This document shows positions 1 to 11,204 of a DNA stretch of 64,000 nucleotides, in pieces. Under the pieces are notes generated by a model that was given only the letters and a program-made list of their open reading frames with translations, was not told the origin of the DNA and made no database searches. This DNA is from Adiantum capillus-veneris. Its lineage: Eukaryota; Streptophyta; Polypodiopsida; Polypodiales; Pteridaceae. A program made the translations under genes and the position numbers. Position 1 is the stretch's first letter; each line of letters opens with the position of its first letter. The stretch lies in assembly GCA_014529385.2 (NCBI GenBank), contig CM043958.1:138364398-138428397 (forward strand). Reading direction: 5' to 3'.

Positions 1-1022
1 TGAGCATATGGAAGGTGCTAGTGTACAACCAGAGGAGACAATGAAAGGCCAAGTCAGCCAGTGGAGGAGCCAAAAGAGCCTATGGCTGAAACCCAAGATG
101 AGGAAAGCAGGCCTATAGATGAGCAAAAGGATATGGATGAGGAAAGCAGGCCTAGGGATGAGCAAACTGATATGGATTAGGCAAGGATGTATGAGGCAAG
201 CCGATCAACCGAGGGAGAGGAAAAGACCTTGGAGGAAACCTTGAATGAGGCAGAAAGAGCCATGGGGGAGACCCCTGATGAATATGTGAATGATGACTAT
301 GAAGATAAAGCAGAGGAGAGCAACAACGACATGAACACTACAGAGACCCAGTATGGACCCTTGCGACCTGTAGATACGGTTGTTCCGGTAATGTCTATTC
401 AAGTATGGCAAAATATGTTCAGCTTCTAACTACTTATATGTACTTGTCAACTTTTACAGAGGTTGATTATCTTGGACGTCAATGGATTGCTGCTGATGCG
501 GGTGCCTCTCGGTGACAGAGAACCCTTTGAGGATTTGCAAACGTTTCGGATGGGAACTTGTCGAGTCGTGGTTCGTCCAGGAACCAAGGAATTTATTCAG
601 TTTCTTCTTCCGCGCTTCAGAGTTGCCATATGGTCTTCAATGCAAAGGCAAAACTTGTCGCCACTAGTTAGAATAGTTTGCAGTGTATGCCACGCTCACA
701 CGTCAGATTTTGCCTTTTTGTATGATCAAAGAAAATGCGTTACCGTTGAGGGCCACTACCACCCTAAAAAACCACACTTACCTCTTTTGTACAAACCGTT
801 TAGCCAAATCAGTGTACCCTTGATGCAACTAATACACTACTGATTGATGATACTCCTGAAAAGGGAGAACTAAATCCGCCGGGAACAACTATCTCACCAC
901 CTTCTTTCGAGGGGCATTCCTTCGATTTTTACCTTGAAGACATTCTGATTCCATACTTACAGAAATTGTATCTCAGTCCATTGTTCACGGACGAGTTTGT
1001 ACTTTCTAATGAATTAAGATGA
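1..1022 (+). pseudogene. FCP1/SCP-type (HAD superfamily) phosphatase-like gene, decayed, 5' end outside window
   Basis: An acidic Glu/Asp-rich N-terminal stretch (about 1-387) is followed by a probable phase-0 intron (388-459, GT...ttttacAG) and the FCP1 homology domain (460-1022). Visible motifs are the nucleophile region ILDVNGLL at about 469, the motif II region IWSSMQRQN at about 630, and LLIDDTP with NPPGT at about 837-885. These enzymes normally dephosphorylate Ser/Thr such as the RNA polymerase II CTD. Here the second Asp of DxD is Asn, as I recall for a plant subgroup whose activity is uncertain. Damage: the acidic region changes frame near 45-60, an in-frame TAG lies at 178-180, and a 1-nt shift near 812-822 separates the first half of the domain from the DDTP half. 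Coding resumes to a TGA at 1020-1022. A shorter protein starting at the ATG at 187 would avoid the first two defects but not the third. Sequencing error cannot be excluded. Confidence 0.6.
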
Positions 1023-1052
1023 CTCTTCTATCATGTCTTTGTCTTGTCTAAC

Positions 1053-1055
<3 letters not shown>

Positions 1056-1089
<34 letters not shown>
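1056..1089. repeat. (AG)17 microsatellite
   Basis: Uninterrupted AG dinucleotide tract in the short gap between the two convergent host loci. Confidence 0.97.
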
Positions 1090-1093
<4 letters not shown>

Positions 1094-1212
1094 ACATGGT
1101 AAAGAAATGTATTTCAAGCACACTTTTTCACAGGGCACAATTGAAAAATGAGCTCAATAAACTTCATGTCTTGAAAGTCATTTGTATACACTTGGGTTCA
1201 CAAGAATATCTG

Positions 1213-2633
1213 TTACATTGACACTACTTCAACCCGACCATCCAACTCTTTGCACAAAATATCTTTTTCCCTTCGCCGCATCACCTTACGGCCAGCTAGG
1301 AAAAAGGAAAAATCTGATAGGTCCTTGTCCATTGACTCTTCAATTATGTCATGCCGCAAATGCTGAAGACTGCATAGCTCCCTTATTGTAACCACCAACA
1401 GTAGGCCATGCTCTTTATCAATCACTTCCACATCCACAGCAGGATTATCTTCCAAACCTGCAGAAACCTGGTCCATAGGAATGTACTTACCGTTGAGCAT
1501 TTGTGATCGCATATACCAAAACGAGAGTAACAATGATTGGCTTGCAATCATGTACTTGACAACTAGAGTATCAAGCGCGATCTCGCACCGTAAACCAATC
1601 TCTTCCTTTGCATACCATCCTCTGTCAAGAAGTTTGTCACAGGATGACTGCTAAAATGACTTGCACATGAACATAGTTTTCGTAACACGGATGTTGTAGC
1701 TATGAAACAGCTCTATGAAGAGTGCAACAGGACAGAAGTTTGCAATTCTAACCAGTTTGGTGGGAATAGAGCTACGTAGAGACCTTTGTATATCCTTGTA
1801 GAGCTTACTTCGCATTGCCTCCACCATTGTTTCCTCGGGAACTGGCCAGTCCACAGTGTTCCAATCCGTTGGTAGAGGCACTTTCACCAATATGCCATTC
1901 TTATTGCCTGAGCTGAGTTGGTAGAAGTGGTCATAAAAAAATATTCCCTCATCAGCCAGTCTTTTGCTGCTCCTCCCTGAATACTGTAGAGAACCAATGT
2001 GGGCATGAACAACATGGAAGAGGCCTATTATGCACTCAACAGGCTCCCATTGCTCATAAGAAGAGGGATAAACATCTGCAATATATATAAGAAGAGTTAA
2101 ACTAAGAGTATCAATAAGTACAAATGACAAATCTAATGTAATTGAGCTGTGAAGAATGGAGACATTGCTCATAACAAGCGGGAGAAACATTGCAAAATAT
2201 ATAAGAAAAGTTATAATGAGAGTATCAGTAAGCTCACATGTCAAGAGTACTTACAATTGCAACGTGGTTGATGTATATCTGATACATTTCCACCATTTGC
2301 TATCACCTCTGGATGGGTAAACACATGCTGAACAAGAACTTCCTTTACAGATCTTTTGCCGATTTCAACTTTGAAATCCAACACTCTGGCCTTCCATGCT
2401 GAGTGGTAAACATTGATACCACTAGACCTCTTGGGTCTTCTTGGTTGCATGAGGACCCATGAACCTTTGTTTATCCTTTGTCCAACCCATTGGTTCTCTG
2501 CACTTATTGAAGCTAGTATTGTAATTGAGGATATGCTACTACTTGGCCTTCTAGGCAAAGTGCAGTTGTTGGTTGTTGGTGTGAGAGACAGTAAACACCT
2601 GGAGCCTTTTGGGCGAGAAGACGTGGAAGCCAT
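1213..2633 (-). CDS. Three-exon gene, unknown function, about 378 aa
   Basis: Exon 1 runs 2633-2255 from ATG (MASTSS...) and ends at a good donor (GTAAGT on the minus strand, 2254-2249). Exon 2 is 2075-1753 after an attgcAG acceptor. Exon 3 is 1647-1213. Lengths 379, 323 and 435 nt keep one frame across both junctions (1137 nt in all). Reading straight through the second intron meets a TAG at 1653-1651. Splicing out 1752-1648 (GTTAGA...ttttagcAG, 105 nt) removes it in frame, so the gene may be intact. The N-terminus is Ser/Pro/Arg-rich. The middle has Trp/Pro-rich segments (EQWEPVE, DWNTVDWPVPEE). The C-terminus (GLLLVVTIRELCSLQHL, FFLAGRKVMRRREKD) alternates hydrophobic and charged residues in a way that could be a beta-grasp fold, but I do not recognise the family. 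No signal peptide or membrane span is obvious. The coding quality is unlike the retroelements around it, so this is probably a host gene. Confidence 0.6.
2048..2246. repeat. Imperfect tandem duplication (115-bp period) across exon 2/intron 1 of the unknown gene
   Basis: About 84 bp starting at 2048 (cattgctcataagaag...) recurs with substitutions from 2163 (cattgctcataacaag...). The first copy spans the intron 1 acceptor; the second lies inside the intron and would offer a decoy acceptor-like site. Confidence 0.75.
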
Positions 2634-2655
2634 AGCTCTCAGAGAAAAGCTTTAG

Positions 2656-3428
<773 letters not shown>

Positions 3429-3645
3429 GATCTTGAGGCCAACCATTTTAGGCTGCTGCATGGCGGTTGGACTGGGTTGATGGGGAGAGTTGGTAGGCAA
3501 AAAGAGGGAACAAGATTTTACGGCTGATATCAGAGAGAAGGAGAGAAGCATTGATCGACTGCGGTCAAAGGGAGAGTGCATGGGGGCCTCCAGCTGGTAA
3601 AAGACGGAGAGAAAGAAAACGGCTGCATGGAGTTGGTTGGAGGCC

Positions 3646-3648
<3 letters not shown>

Positions 3649-3721
<73 letters not shown>
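3649..3721. repeat. (GA)n microsatellite, about 73 bp
   Basis: Second long GA tract on the same strand, 220 bp after the first. Confidence 0.98.
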
Positions 3722-3724
<3 letters not shown>

Positions 3725-3839
3725 ATTGTGATTTGGGGGGATGAATGCGAAGCTCTGGTCAAGAGATGTTACATGCAAAAGCAATGGAATGGTGGGCGGA
3801 AGAGAGAGAAACAAGAGGCAACTCTGGTGGCGCAGTTGA

Positions 3840-3843
<4 letters not shown>

Positions 3844-3881
<38 letters not shown>
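3844..3881. repeat. (GA)19 microsatellite
   Basis: Third GA tract of the cluster, same strand and phase of purines. Confidence 0.98.
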
Positions 3882-3885
<4 letters not shown>

Positions 3886-4657
3886 CAGAGAATCTGCAAT
3901 ATGACACGCAAACACAAGTCGGGAAAGAGAGAGAAGACACGTTTCTGGCAGTTCAGTTCGGTGGCTACTACTACCGAGTATGACGTCGTACTATTGTTGA
4001 TCCATAGCTCAAGGTGTCGGAAGCGACAATCAAACATGGACACACAACACGGGTCGAGTCGTGTTCGCTAGTGTGGTTGACGATGTGCCACAACCGCCCT
4101 CTCGTGGCCTATTCACCTTGGCTTGAAAAATTTACCTTGAACGACGTTATTGCTACCATGAAATTTAGTGAGGGTAGTTTCCCACAAGGCAAAATCTTGT
4201 CAACTTCAAGTGAAAGGTCTCTTGGGATTATTTCAGCATCTCCAAAAACTTCACCTTATTTCTTGAAGATCAATTAGAAAATCAATCGTCTAATATGATC
4301 CCTTTCTCTATACAATCGTGCAATCTTCCCTATAGGTGATAATCTCTCTTCTATATATATTTAGATAAACAACGGGTTATTTCTATAGACGTATGTAGCT
4401 AAACACAATTTCTCATGTCCTCCTGCATAAGAAGCTCCGCATTATTGCTTGTAATCACTAGATAGATTCTAATTCAATTGTGAGAATCCATAAGCCATTA
4501 ATAATATTAACACACCTATGATCTTGTAAGATTAGAAATCACCTATGTATAGTACAATTCTGAATAGGAAAAGTTATATTCAAGAGAAGCATGACTTATC
4601 AATGATCGGGGTGATATCCATAGCTCAAATTGTTGCAAACTAGAGATTGTAGCCATA
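3882..4657. other. Unassigned AT-rich DNA
   Basis: No supported gene. If the primer-site-like sequence at 4658-4669 is real, this would be the leader side of a minus-strand LTR element, but nothing gag-like is visible in any frame. Confidence 0.4.
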
Positions 4658-4669
4658 GCTGTGATACCA
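4658..4669 (-). promoter_or_regulatory. Candidate primer-binding site (initiator tRNA-Met type)
   Basis: The minus strand reads TGGTATCACAGC, 11 of 12 bases matching the standard plant primer site TGGTATCAGAGC. One spacer base separates it from a CA end (4671), as expected at the border of a minus-strand LTR. Confidence 0.5.
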
Positions 4670-4670
4670 C

Positions 4671-6583
4671 TGCTCTAACCGGATGCAAGGTGGCCCTGCA
4701 AAATACCCAAAATAGCATAATGCAAGCATCCATCCTCTAAAACCACTTTAGCACAAAACATGGCTGCAAAAATTTTGGCAGCACAACCATAACTAGAAAA
4801 TGATCAAAGAGCCACATCGGCTTCCACAATCAATATCACAACCATAATCCATAAGGGATCTTAGTCCTTGACCATAAACCATATTCCTTACTGAACCAAC
4901 TCCCACACTTGGAGTTTTGACTATACACGCTGCAGTAAGACCGAACCAACACACATGACTGTTAAAGAATGAACTTTTATGCGTAAAAAGAATTCCAACC
5001 AGCAACTAAACATGAACTCATGATGATGTTTAACTATGCATAAGTGATGTACTATGACCGTACCTCACCCTTCTTGCACATAGAGCTAATTTTTGACCTA
5101 GAAGGGTGGGAAGGTAGTATGTGCATGCACATGAGACATCCACATTCATTCACAAGGTTCCATACATCATATGACATCACCACAGCAACCCAATGATGAT
5201 GAAAAACAACCCCACCACTTTGATCAAGCATATGCCATAACTTCACATATATCCAAAAAACAAGCTTTTTTCTATTTTTGGATGAATGCATGACATGCAA
5301 AAGAAATTAATTGACTTCAATGCAATGCATCAAGATCAGCCCCATAACATAGTCTAACACCTTATCTCATCACTTTATCCATATGAGACCTCATGCAACT
5401 AACTGTGACACGAAAAGAAATCCACTTTATCCATAACTGTCCATATGGCTCAGGTTCACTAACCGTATATTGAAACATAATTTTATGGAAATCAAACACT
5501 TGAAATCAACTCACCAAAACAAACCATAAAACCTATATGAACCACTCATCAAACTCACGACTCCATATGGTATTCCCCCTAGGTAGCACCCCTATACGTA
5601 TAGGTAATCCAGTACAAAGAGCGATTAACAAATCGTACTCATGAGTGATATAAATGATCCAATCATGTTTATCAAAGATTATAATCAAGTTTTTGACTTA
5701 GCTAACTGAGTTTCCTCATCCGATAATTCTATATGGTGGTTCTCCAAGTAGCCTAGGGTGCAGTGGACAACAAGCTGTATTTTGACTATAACTCTTTACT
5801 CGTGCTCAATTTTCACATGACACCCACACAAATAATGTTCTAAATGATGATTTTAATCTCTATTTAAAGGTTTTGACCTGATTCATAGCGGTTTAGGAGA
5901 TGCGAGCAAAACAGTGTCCTTATCGTCTACTTGACGTAAAAGAAAAAGCACTTTTTTTTGCATATACGTGATCATAAACATACCTTATGTATATATGAGC
6001 ATGCTAAACATGATGAAACGATCATGGAGCATCTTCACACACATCCGGCAAGCCCATACATGCCTATGTATACAAAGAAGCAACCATCGAGAGCGTAGTT
6101 TCTCAAAACGAAGTAGAGAGAGAAAGAGATGATGATTATGGAGTTTAGAGCTTCTTACCATGATTGAAATCTGATTATCGATTATCAAAAGGCTTATTAT
6201 TTTTCCATAAGAGAGCAGTGATGAGGGCTGCATAGAGGTTTTTTCCACGAAGTTAATGTGGGACGCGTACACCGAGAAGAGAATATAGTAAGCAAGTAGA
6301 GAGAGTGTGTTCTTCTTCTTCTTCTTTCCGCAAATGAGAGAGAAATTCTTATAGAGATGGTGATGGAGAGCTTGCACCACTCTGTATAATAGGTATGTAT
6401 AGTCTCACAATAGTATACGTAACTGTCGGCATTGAAAATTGAGCGCTAGTGACGCTTTTATAGGTTCTTTGTCAGGTCGGAGCGTGCCCCAAGCCAGTAG
6501 CTAGCACTCTCTCTTGCTAGGAATGGCTGCAACTTTTGAGAATCTTTTCTAAAAAAAAGGCACAGCTTTTGGACGTCAATTCT
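4671..6583 (-). mobile_element. Distal part of a long LTR, minus orientation, probably of element E2
   Basis: Bounded on the left by a CA end next to a primer-site-like sequence and on the right by the insertion point of E1. It holds a TATA box (6457-6465) and a pyrimidine-rich leader downstream of it on the minus strand, as expected for the U3/R/U5 part of an LTR. If the displaced piece at 29,413-30,134 is the proximal part of the same LTR, the total is about 2.6 kb, within the range of Tekay/Del-clade LTRs. No ORF here looks genuine. The join rests on orientation, the TATA position and the E1 target duplication, so it is an inference. Confidence 0.45.
6457..6465 (-). promoter_or_regulatory. 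TATA box (minus strand)
   Basis: Minus strand CCTATAAAA, the expected core of an LTR promoter, about 1.8 kb before the LTR end at 4671. Confidence 0.5.
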
Positions 6584-6861
6584 TGTTGGAGCCCCATTTG
6601 TCCAACTGTTGTAATGATCCCATCTTGTAAAGCATATCAAATTCCCAATTTTATGTCAAAGACGTCTTATCATTTTGATCCACTTGTCTGGGTGATGTAA
6701 AGATTAATCAGTCAGTTAGGACCCATATTCGTTCCCACTTTGTAATTATGAGGAAGAGAACCCATGTACATTTTTGAGCTGAGGTGACTCAAGTATAAAG
6801 GTCACCTTAGAACCATTTGCAGGATAACATTTTTTGATCATTAATCCTGTGTCGTACGAGT

Positions 6862-6863
<2 letters not shown>

Positions 6864-6906
<43 letters not shown>
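6864..6906. repeat. (GA)n tract inside E1 LTR
   Basis: Corresponds to the tract at 27,677-27,717 in the 3' LTR, so it was present before E1 inserted. Confidence 0.95.
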
Positions 6907-6909
<3 letters not shown>

Positions 6910-7448
6910 GTATGTCTTATCATCTTCGCTACATGTTTCTCCCTCACCGGATTCACGACGTGACCACATCATCGCGGTAGTCTCTCCGAGAGCCATGCCC
7001 ACGCCACGCATTCATATTTTTGAGCTGTTCGCGATCGATCCTTCATCGAGCTTGTTTTGCTTGTAAGTAACACAAACAGTGTCTGTTTTCAACAATCAAG
7101 TGCTCTATGGAAAGAGAAAGAGATTAGCTACACATAGATATTCATAGATTTAGGTTTCGCCCACTTTTGGATTATGACCTGTGAGTCTATAGCGACTGTA
7201 ATGGAGATAACTCGGGTTCAAATCTGGTGAGATTAGACTTATAGGTAAGTATATCCTATGGAGAGGATGGTGCCTAGTAAGTTTGATGCGATTCCGAGTT
7301 CATTGGAAGTGTAAACGGTGTTGTGAGTGTTTAGGGATAGAGTGGGTTGCATTCTACCAGGGTTAGTGATTGATGCATCATGAAAGTGCGTATGTGTAGA
7401 TTGGTCTCAGCCTGACAAGCTAACGAGATTGCCTACGTGCACCTACGG

Positions 7449-9455
7449 TGTCGAGAAATTTGCGGTCTTGCCAGGAAAGCACCGGGCTTATGGCTGTGAG
7501 AGTTTGTGAGAGCACTCAACAAAAACTATATGAAGGAGTTAAACCATAGATGCCATGAAGACTAGGGTTTGGAAAGAAGTGCAATCAAAGAAGATTCACT
7601 CTTTCTCTCTTGCGCTCACACACACAAAGAAAGAACCCAAAAGAGAATGTCAAAACAATACGAAAATGAAAACATCAAGGCTATGGTCATATCGTATCAT
7701 GGGTAATATGAAAGGGTTAATAGATGAGTTAATGGCATCCAATCTTGACTGACCAAATAGGCTACGAATTGTTCTTTGGAATTGTAGTTTTGTGCTTACC
7801 AATCCTCTTGGGATTAATTGTCTAGTGATTGGGATTAATTGTGTGTACAAATCCTCTTGGTTCATACCAAGATAACTACGCTTACGTCAAAAGAAAAGTT
7901 ATAGTCTATGAGAGGTAGTATGATGGGATCCGGTGATAGAAGTATTTCATTAAGCTTTTCTGGGCCAAAGAGAAACACTATACGTTGTTGAAAGTGTATT
8001 TTTTGGCTAATCCATACGTTAATTCTAATAGATCGTACAGAGTGAAAGCAATAGAAATGATCATCATGTGGGTTATTCATCTAGGATAGTATGTGAGAAA
8101 TGTAGATATGAGAGAAGTGAAGAGATGAGAAGTTTCCCTCCCAAGCCCTATTCTTGCACGTAGGCAATAAGGATACTGCGGGGAGAGATGTACCTGTAGC
8201 AAAGAGAACCTAGAGAGGATGAATTACTAAGAATGAGAGAGATAGGTTTGGTTAAGGAGATGAGATTAGATACATATATATATGTTGGATTAGAGATGAA
8301 AATGAAAACAACAAGAAATCAAGAAAACATCAATGTAGAACACATCTTACTTGAAACCCTTCGGCACCATTATTGATGGGAGAGAGAAGAAGAGGGGAGA
8401 ATTCAATGTTGATTGATACGCCAAGTACAACACCTTTTTTGATTAGAGTTGATCTTCCAAGGATAGCGTACAAGAATGGCTAGTCTTCCTCTATGAGAAA
8501 GTGTAGGCTTGGGCTTATGTTAATGGGGCTAAGTACAATTAGGCATTACTACTCACTCCCTCAAGAATTCCTCTCATCAATGGCTTGAATGCTTGAGTTC
8601 TTTCCAAGGAAGAAGAGGTCCCCTTTTATAGGTGAAGGGAATCCACAAGGGTTTACACAAGAAGAGAGGAGCCAGTGTGAACAGGAATTGGAAAAGTTGG
8701 AAATGAGTTGTCCCTGCATGATGTGGGCAGACTGGGGTCCAGTATTTTGATCATATCTCCTCAACCATGGCTCCAAATAAAAAAGTAAAAATATGGGCAA
8801 AAACTTCAGCTCATTAGCTACGATTTTCATTTTAAAATCGTTTTCCAATTCGGATTGGAACCTTGTGTAAAAAATTCATCAATATAGGGTCCATTTATGG
8901 CAGCAAAAGTCTTCATGTGGTCTCCTTAGCCTAAACTTTCATTTAATTCCAAAGGACACCTCATGCCATATGAAAGCATGACATTGCTCCTTGACAAAGT
9001 TTTGTAATCATGCTTGCAATAATGCATTAAAATAAGTGTATCTTTGAAATCATGCCACCTAGTGTCCCACTAGGATTTGATTCTCTCCTAGTAGCTATTT
9101 AAAAAGAAATATAAGAAAAGTATAAAAAATACTTAGAATATATATATATTAGAGTTTACCCTAGATATAGGATCTAGCTAGGGTGTGAGATGATAATGAA
9201 ATAGTAGAAATAAAGAATCAATGCTTTTTGCCCCAAGTTAAAGAGGCGGAGCTATTGATGCTTTTCCCATAGTATTTTCTGATGGTAAAGTAAGGATGTG
9301 TTACCCTTGAGAAAAATAATAGGATGAGATAGAAGGCTTATTATTATACTTAAATATGCATATGTACACTATAGGAAATATAATTATGTATCTAAAAAAA
9401 TACAAGATAGATCTTGTAGCATGCGTTCCCACTATGTACGTGTCACAACACGACA
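7449..9455 (-). mobile_element. 2.0-kb LTR-like insertion (solo LTR or non-autonomous element) nested in E1 5' LTR
   Basis: Begins TGTCG and ends CGACA (TG...CA with a 5-bp inverted end). It is flanked by the 4-bp duplication ACGG (7445-7448 and 9456-9459). The empty site survives in the displaced 3' LTR (around 30,216-30,226), so both ends are precise and the insertion is younger than E1. A minus-strand TATA (CCTATAAAAG, about 8623-8632) suggests minus orientation. Short ORFs inside show no recognisable element protein. A single long LTR left by recombination is the simplest reading. Confidence 0.8.
7650..8080 (-). repeat. Two diverged tandem units of about 215 bp
   Basis: Units 7650-7865 and 7862-8080 translate on the minus strand into alignable peptides, both ending with a phenylalanine/leucine-rich segment (for example FGPEKLNEILLSPDPIILPL against FGQSRLDAINSSINPFILPM). 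Shared DNA pattern with diverged sequence points to an old tandem duplication. No known domain is recognised. Confidence 0.55.
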
Positions 9456-9543
9456 ACGGGTTAGTCGTGTCATCGGATGATAAGTATGTTGTCTGTGTTG
9501 TGCTTGCGAGCATTAACAGGGGAGTAGTTATGCCCTAAAACAT

Positions 9544-9561
9544 TGGCGCCGCTTCCGGGGA
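9544..9561 (+). promoter_or_regulatory. Primer-binding site of E1 (tRNA-Asp type)
   Basis: TGGCGCCGCTTCCGGGGA lies one base after the LTR end. It matches the 3' end complement of plant tRNA-Asp with about two mismatches; this primer type is common in Tat/Athila-like Ty3 elements. Confidence 0.85.
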
Positions 9562-10303
9562 CACAAGACCTTAAGTAGGGAGATCTACGTCACTCGTGTG
9601 ATGGTTAGCTTACTTTAGTTTCGACTAGAGAGAGCTTAAACTTTTAGAACAAGATCCAGGATAGAGTATCCCGAGGTCTAGTGGATAGCCAGGAAGCCTG
9701 TGTCTTGCCAAGGGTCTATGACTAGTTAGATTTAGTTAAGTAGGATAATGTGGAGTAATGGTTTTTGGTTTTGAGTGCTTGTTATACTTGTGTAGAAATA
9801 GAGTAGAAAAACGCTGTAAAAACGCAAAAACAAACAAAAAGAAGAAAAAATAAGGCTGTTTGCTTGCCTTGAAAGCAAAACCCACACCATATACCCTCGA
9901 AGGGGGTGAAAAGAGTAGACATTGAAATTTAAGATCCAACACTCGAGAAAACATAAAAATTGCTACCAAAACCAACAAAAAGAAACAGATGATTCTCATA
10001 AGAAAACACTAAGTGACCCTAACAAGGCCAAGAAGAGATATAACCATTAGCCTAGGGTAAACTGACTGTGTCATGAGGTACGACTGATGTTCACAAGTTT
10101 AAGATGAAGGGTCATCAAATTTGCATCACTTCAAGTGCAATTGAGTTGTGAATTGCCAGAGAAAAGTGAAATTTGTGAAGTGCTTGAGTCTAAGGTCAAA
10201 ATAAGTCCAAACTTCATAAAACTTGGGGGATAGACTTATATGGGCACAGGGAACACAACTATCCAAAAACAGACAAAAATGAAATCCCCATTGCTCTCTG
10301 CCT

Positions 10304-10321
10304 AGTCTATCGCGATAGACT
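10304..10321. repeat. 18-bp palindrome, copy 1
   Basis: AGTCTATCGCGATAGACT, a perfect palindrome with a CGCG centre; first of seven in the non-coding parts of E1. Confidence 0.95.
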
Positions 10322-10610
10322 GATGAAGTTGGTGATTGACTAACAACAGAAAAAAAAAACCTTTATACCATAGGTTTAACACATCAACACAAGGGGACTC
10401 AAAAAAAATAAAAATTGAGTGAAACTAAACACCATCTTGATCACAAAACTTCAAAACTAGTGTTTTAGAGTTTGAATTCAGAGACAAGGGCAAGAAGGCT
10501 TTGACCAAATGTCCAAACAGTGCCAAAAATTGTCAATGCACTACACAAGGGGAGGCTAAACCAGCTGTGGAGAAAACTTGAGAAAAATGCTAATAATGGA
10601 GAAAATGCCA

Positions 10611-10628
10611 AGTTTATCGCGATAGACC
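10611..10628. repeat. 18-bp palindrome, copy 2 (degenerate)
   Basis: AGTTTATCGCGATAGACC keeps the 10-bp core TATCGCGATA. Confidence 0.9.
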
Positions 10629-10908
10629 AGGGAAACTGTTGTTGGGGACCTTTTCTTTCAAATTTTCCAGAGGGAGAGCTTTATCAGAGCCTATATAGCA
10701 TACACACCAAAATTCAAGGCATTTAGATCACTGAAGGTCAATATGAGGTTCAGATAGAGAATCAAGCTCTGACTAAAATCCTAAAATGGGACCAAAACCC
10801 AACCCAAGTGTCCAAACTTCATAAAACTTGAGGGATAGGCTATAGAGGGTAACTGGAACTCAAGGGTGAAGTCACAATTTTGAATTGACTTGTGCTGAGC
10901 AAATTGTC

Positions 10909-10926
10909 AGTCTATCGCGATAGACT
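10909..10926. repeat. 18-bp palindrome, copy 3
   Basis: Perfect copy, 298 bp after copy 2. Confidence 0.95.
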
Positions 10927-11166
10927 AAGAAAGTAGTGATTCAGACATATTTTGCAATTTGTGACTATACTGCTAGGACATACTCTCCATATAGATCCCA
11001 ACCATAATTTCACATTTGAAATTGGACCACCAGAAGGCTGACTAAGTGGTTGCTGTACATACTTGAAAGATTTTTTGGTGATTCAAGGAAAACCCTTGTG
11101 AACAGACTAACCATACTTGTGTAGATCCCAGAAGGAGATCATCACAAAGCTGCACAAGAAGGAGTC

Positions 11167-11176
11167 CAGGTAAGAT
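11167..11176 (+). promoter_or_regulatory. Candidate splice donor upstream of E1 gag
   Basis: CAG|GTAAGAT at 11,169/11,170 is close to the plant donor consensus and lies 35 nt before the gag ATG, the place where a retroelement would splice to make a subgenomic mRNA. Confidence 0.45.
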
Positions 11177-11204
11177 TTAAGTTTGCAACCCAACTTTCAT
11201 TCTT

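Larger units (their letters stand above)
6584..9542 (+). mobile_element. 5' LTR of giant Ty3 element E1, split by a nested insertion
   Basis: Starts TGTTGGAGCC and ends CCCTAAAACA, directly before the primer site at 9544. Positions 6584-7344 match the 3' LTR at 27,397-28,169 with few differences. The right part (7350-7448 plus 9460-9542) matches, inverted, the displaced 3' LTR end at 30,140-30,321. Without the 7449-9455 insertion the LTR is about 0.95 kb. It carries a (GA)n tract and near 7189 a decayed half of the element's 18-bp palindrome. The 5-bp flank attct (6579-6583) matches 4 of 5 bases of the flank beside the displaced 3' LTR end (gttct when re-oriented). Confidence 0.9.
9562..11204 (+). 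repeat. E1 5' untranslated leader with diverged ~300-bp repeats
   Basis: No coding region. A segment starting tccaaacttcataaaactt at 10,207 recurs at 10,811, two periods of about 302 bp apart. The 18-bp palindrome occurs once per period at 10,304, 10,611 and 10,909. A piece near 10,703 (attcaaggcattt) also occurs in the 3' untranslated region near 23,750, at about the same distance (92 and 96 bp) from a palindrome. Tandem repeats in untranslated regions are known from Tat-lineage elements. Confidence 0.65.

Noticed and set aside
4014-4277. Small plus-strand ORF (87 codons)
   Set aside because: No domain, no promoter, ordinary length for chance in this composition.
9356-9538. Two overlapping ORFs at the end of the E1 5' LTR
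   Set aside because: They lie across the nested insertion border and LTR end; the frame is disrupted in the other LTR.
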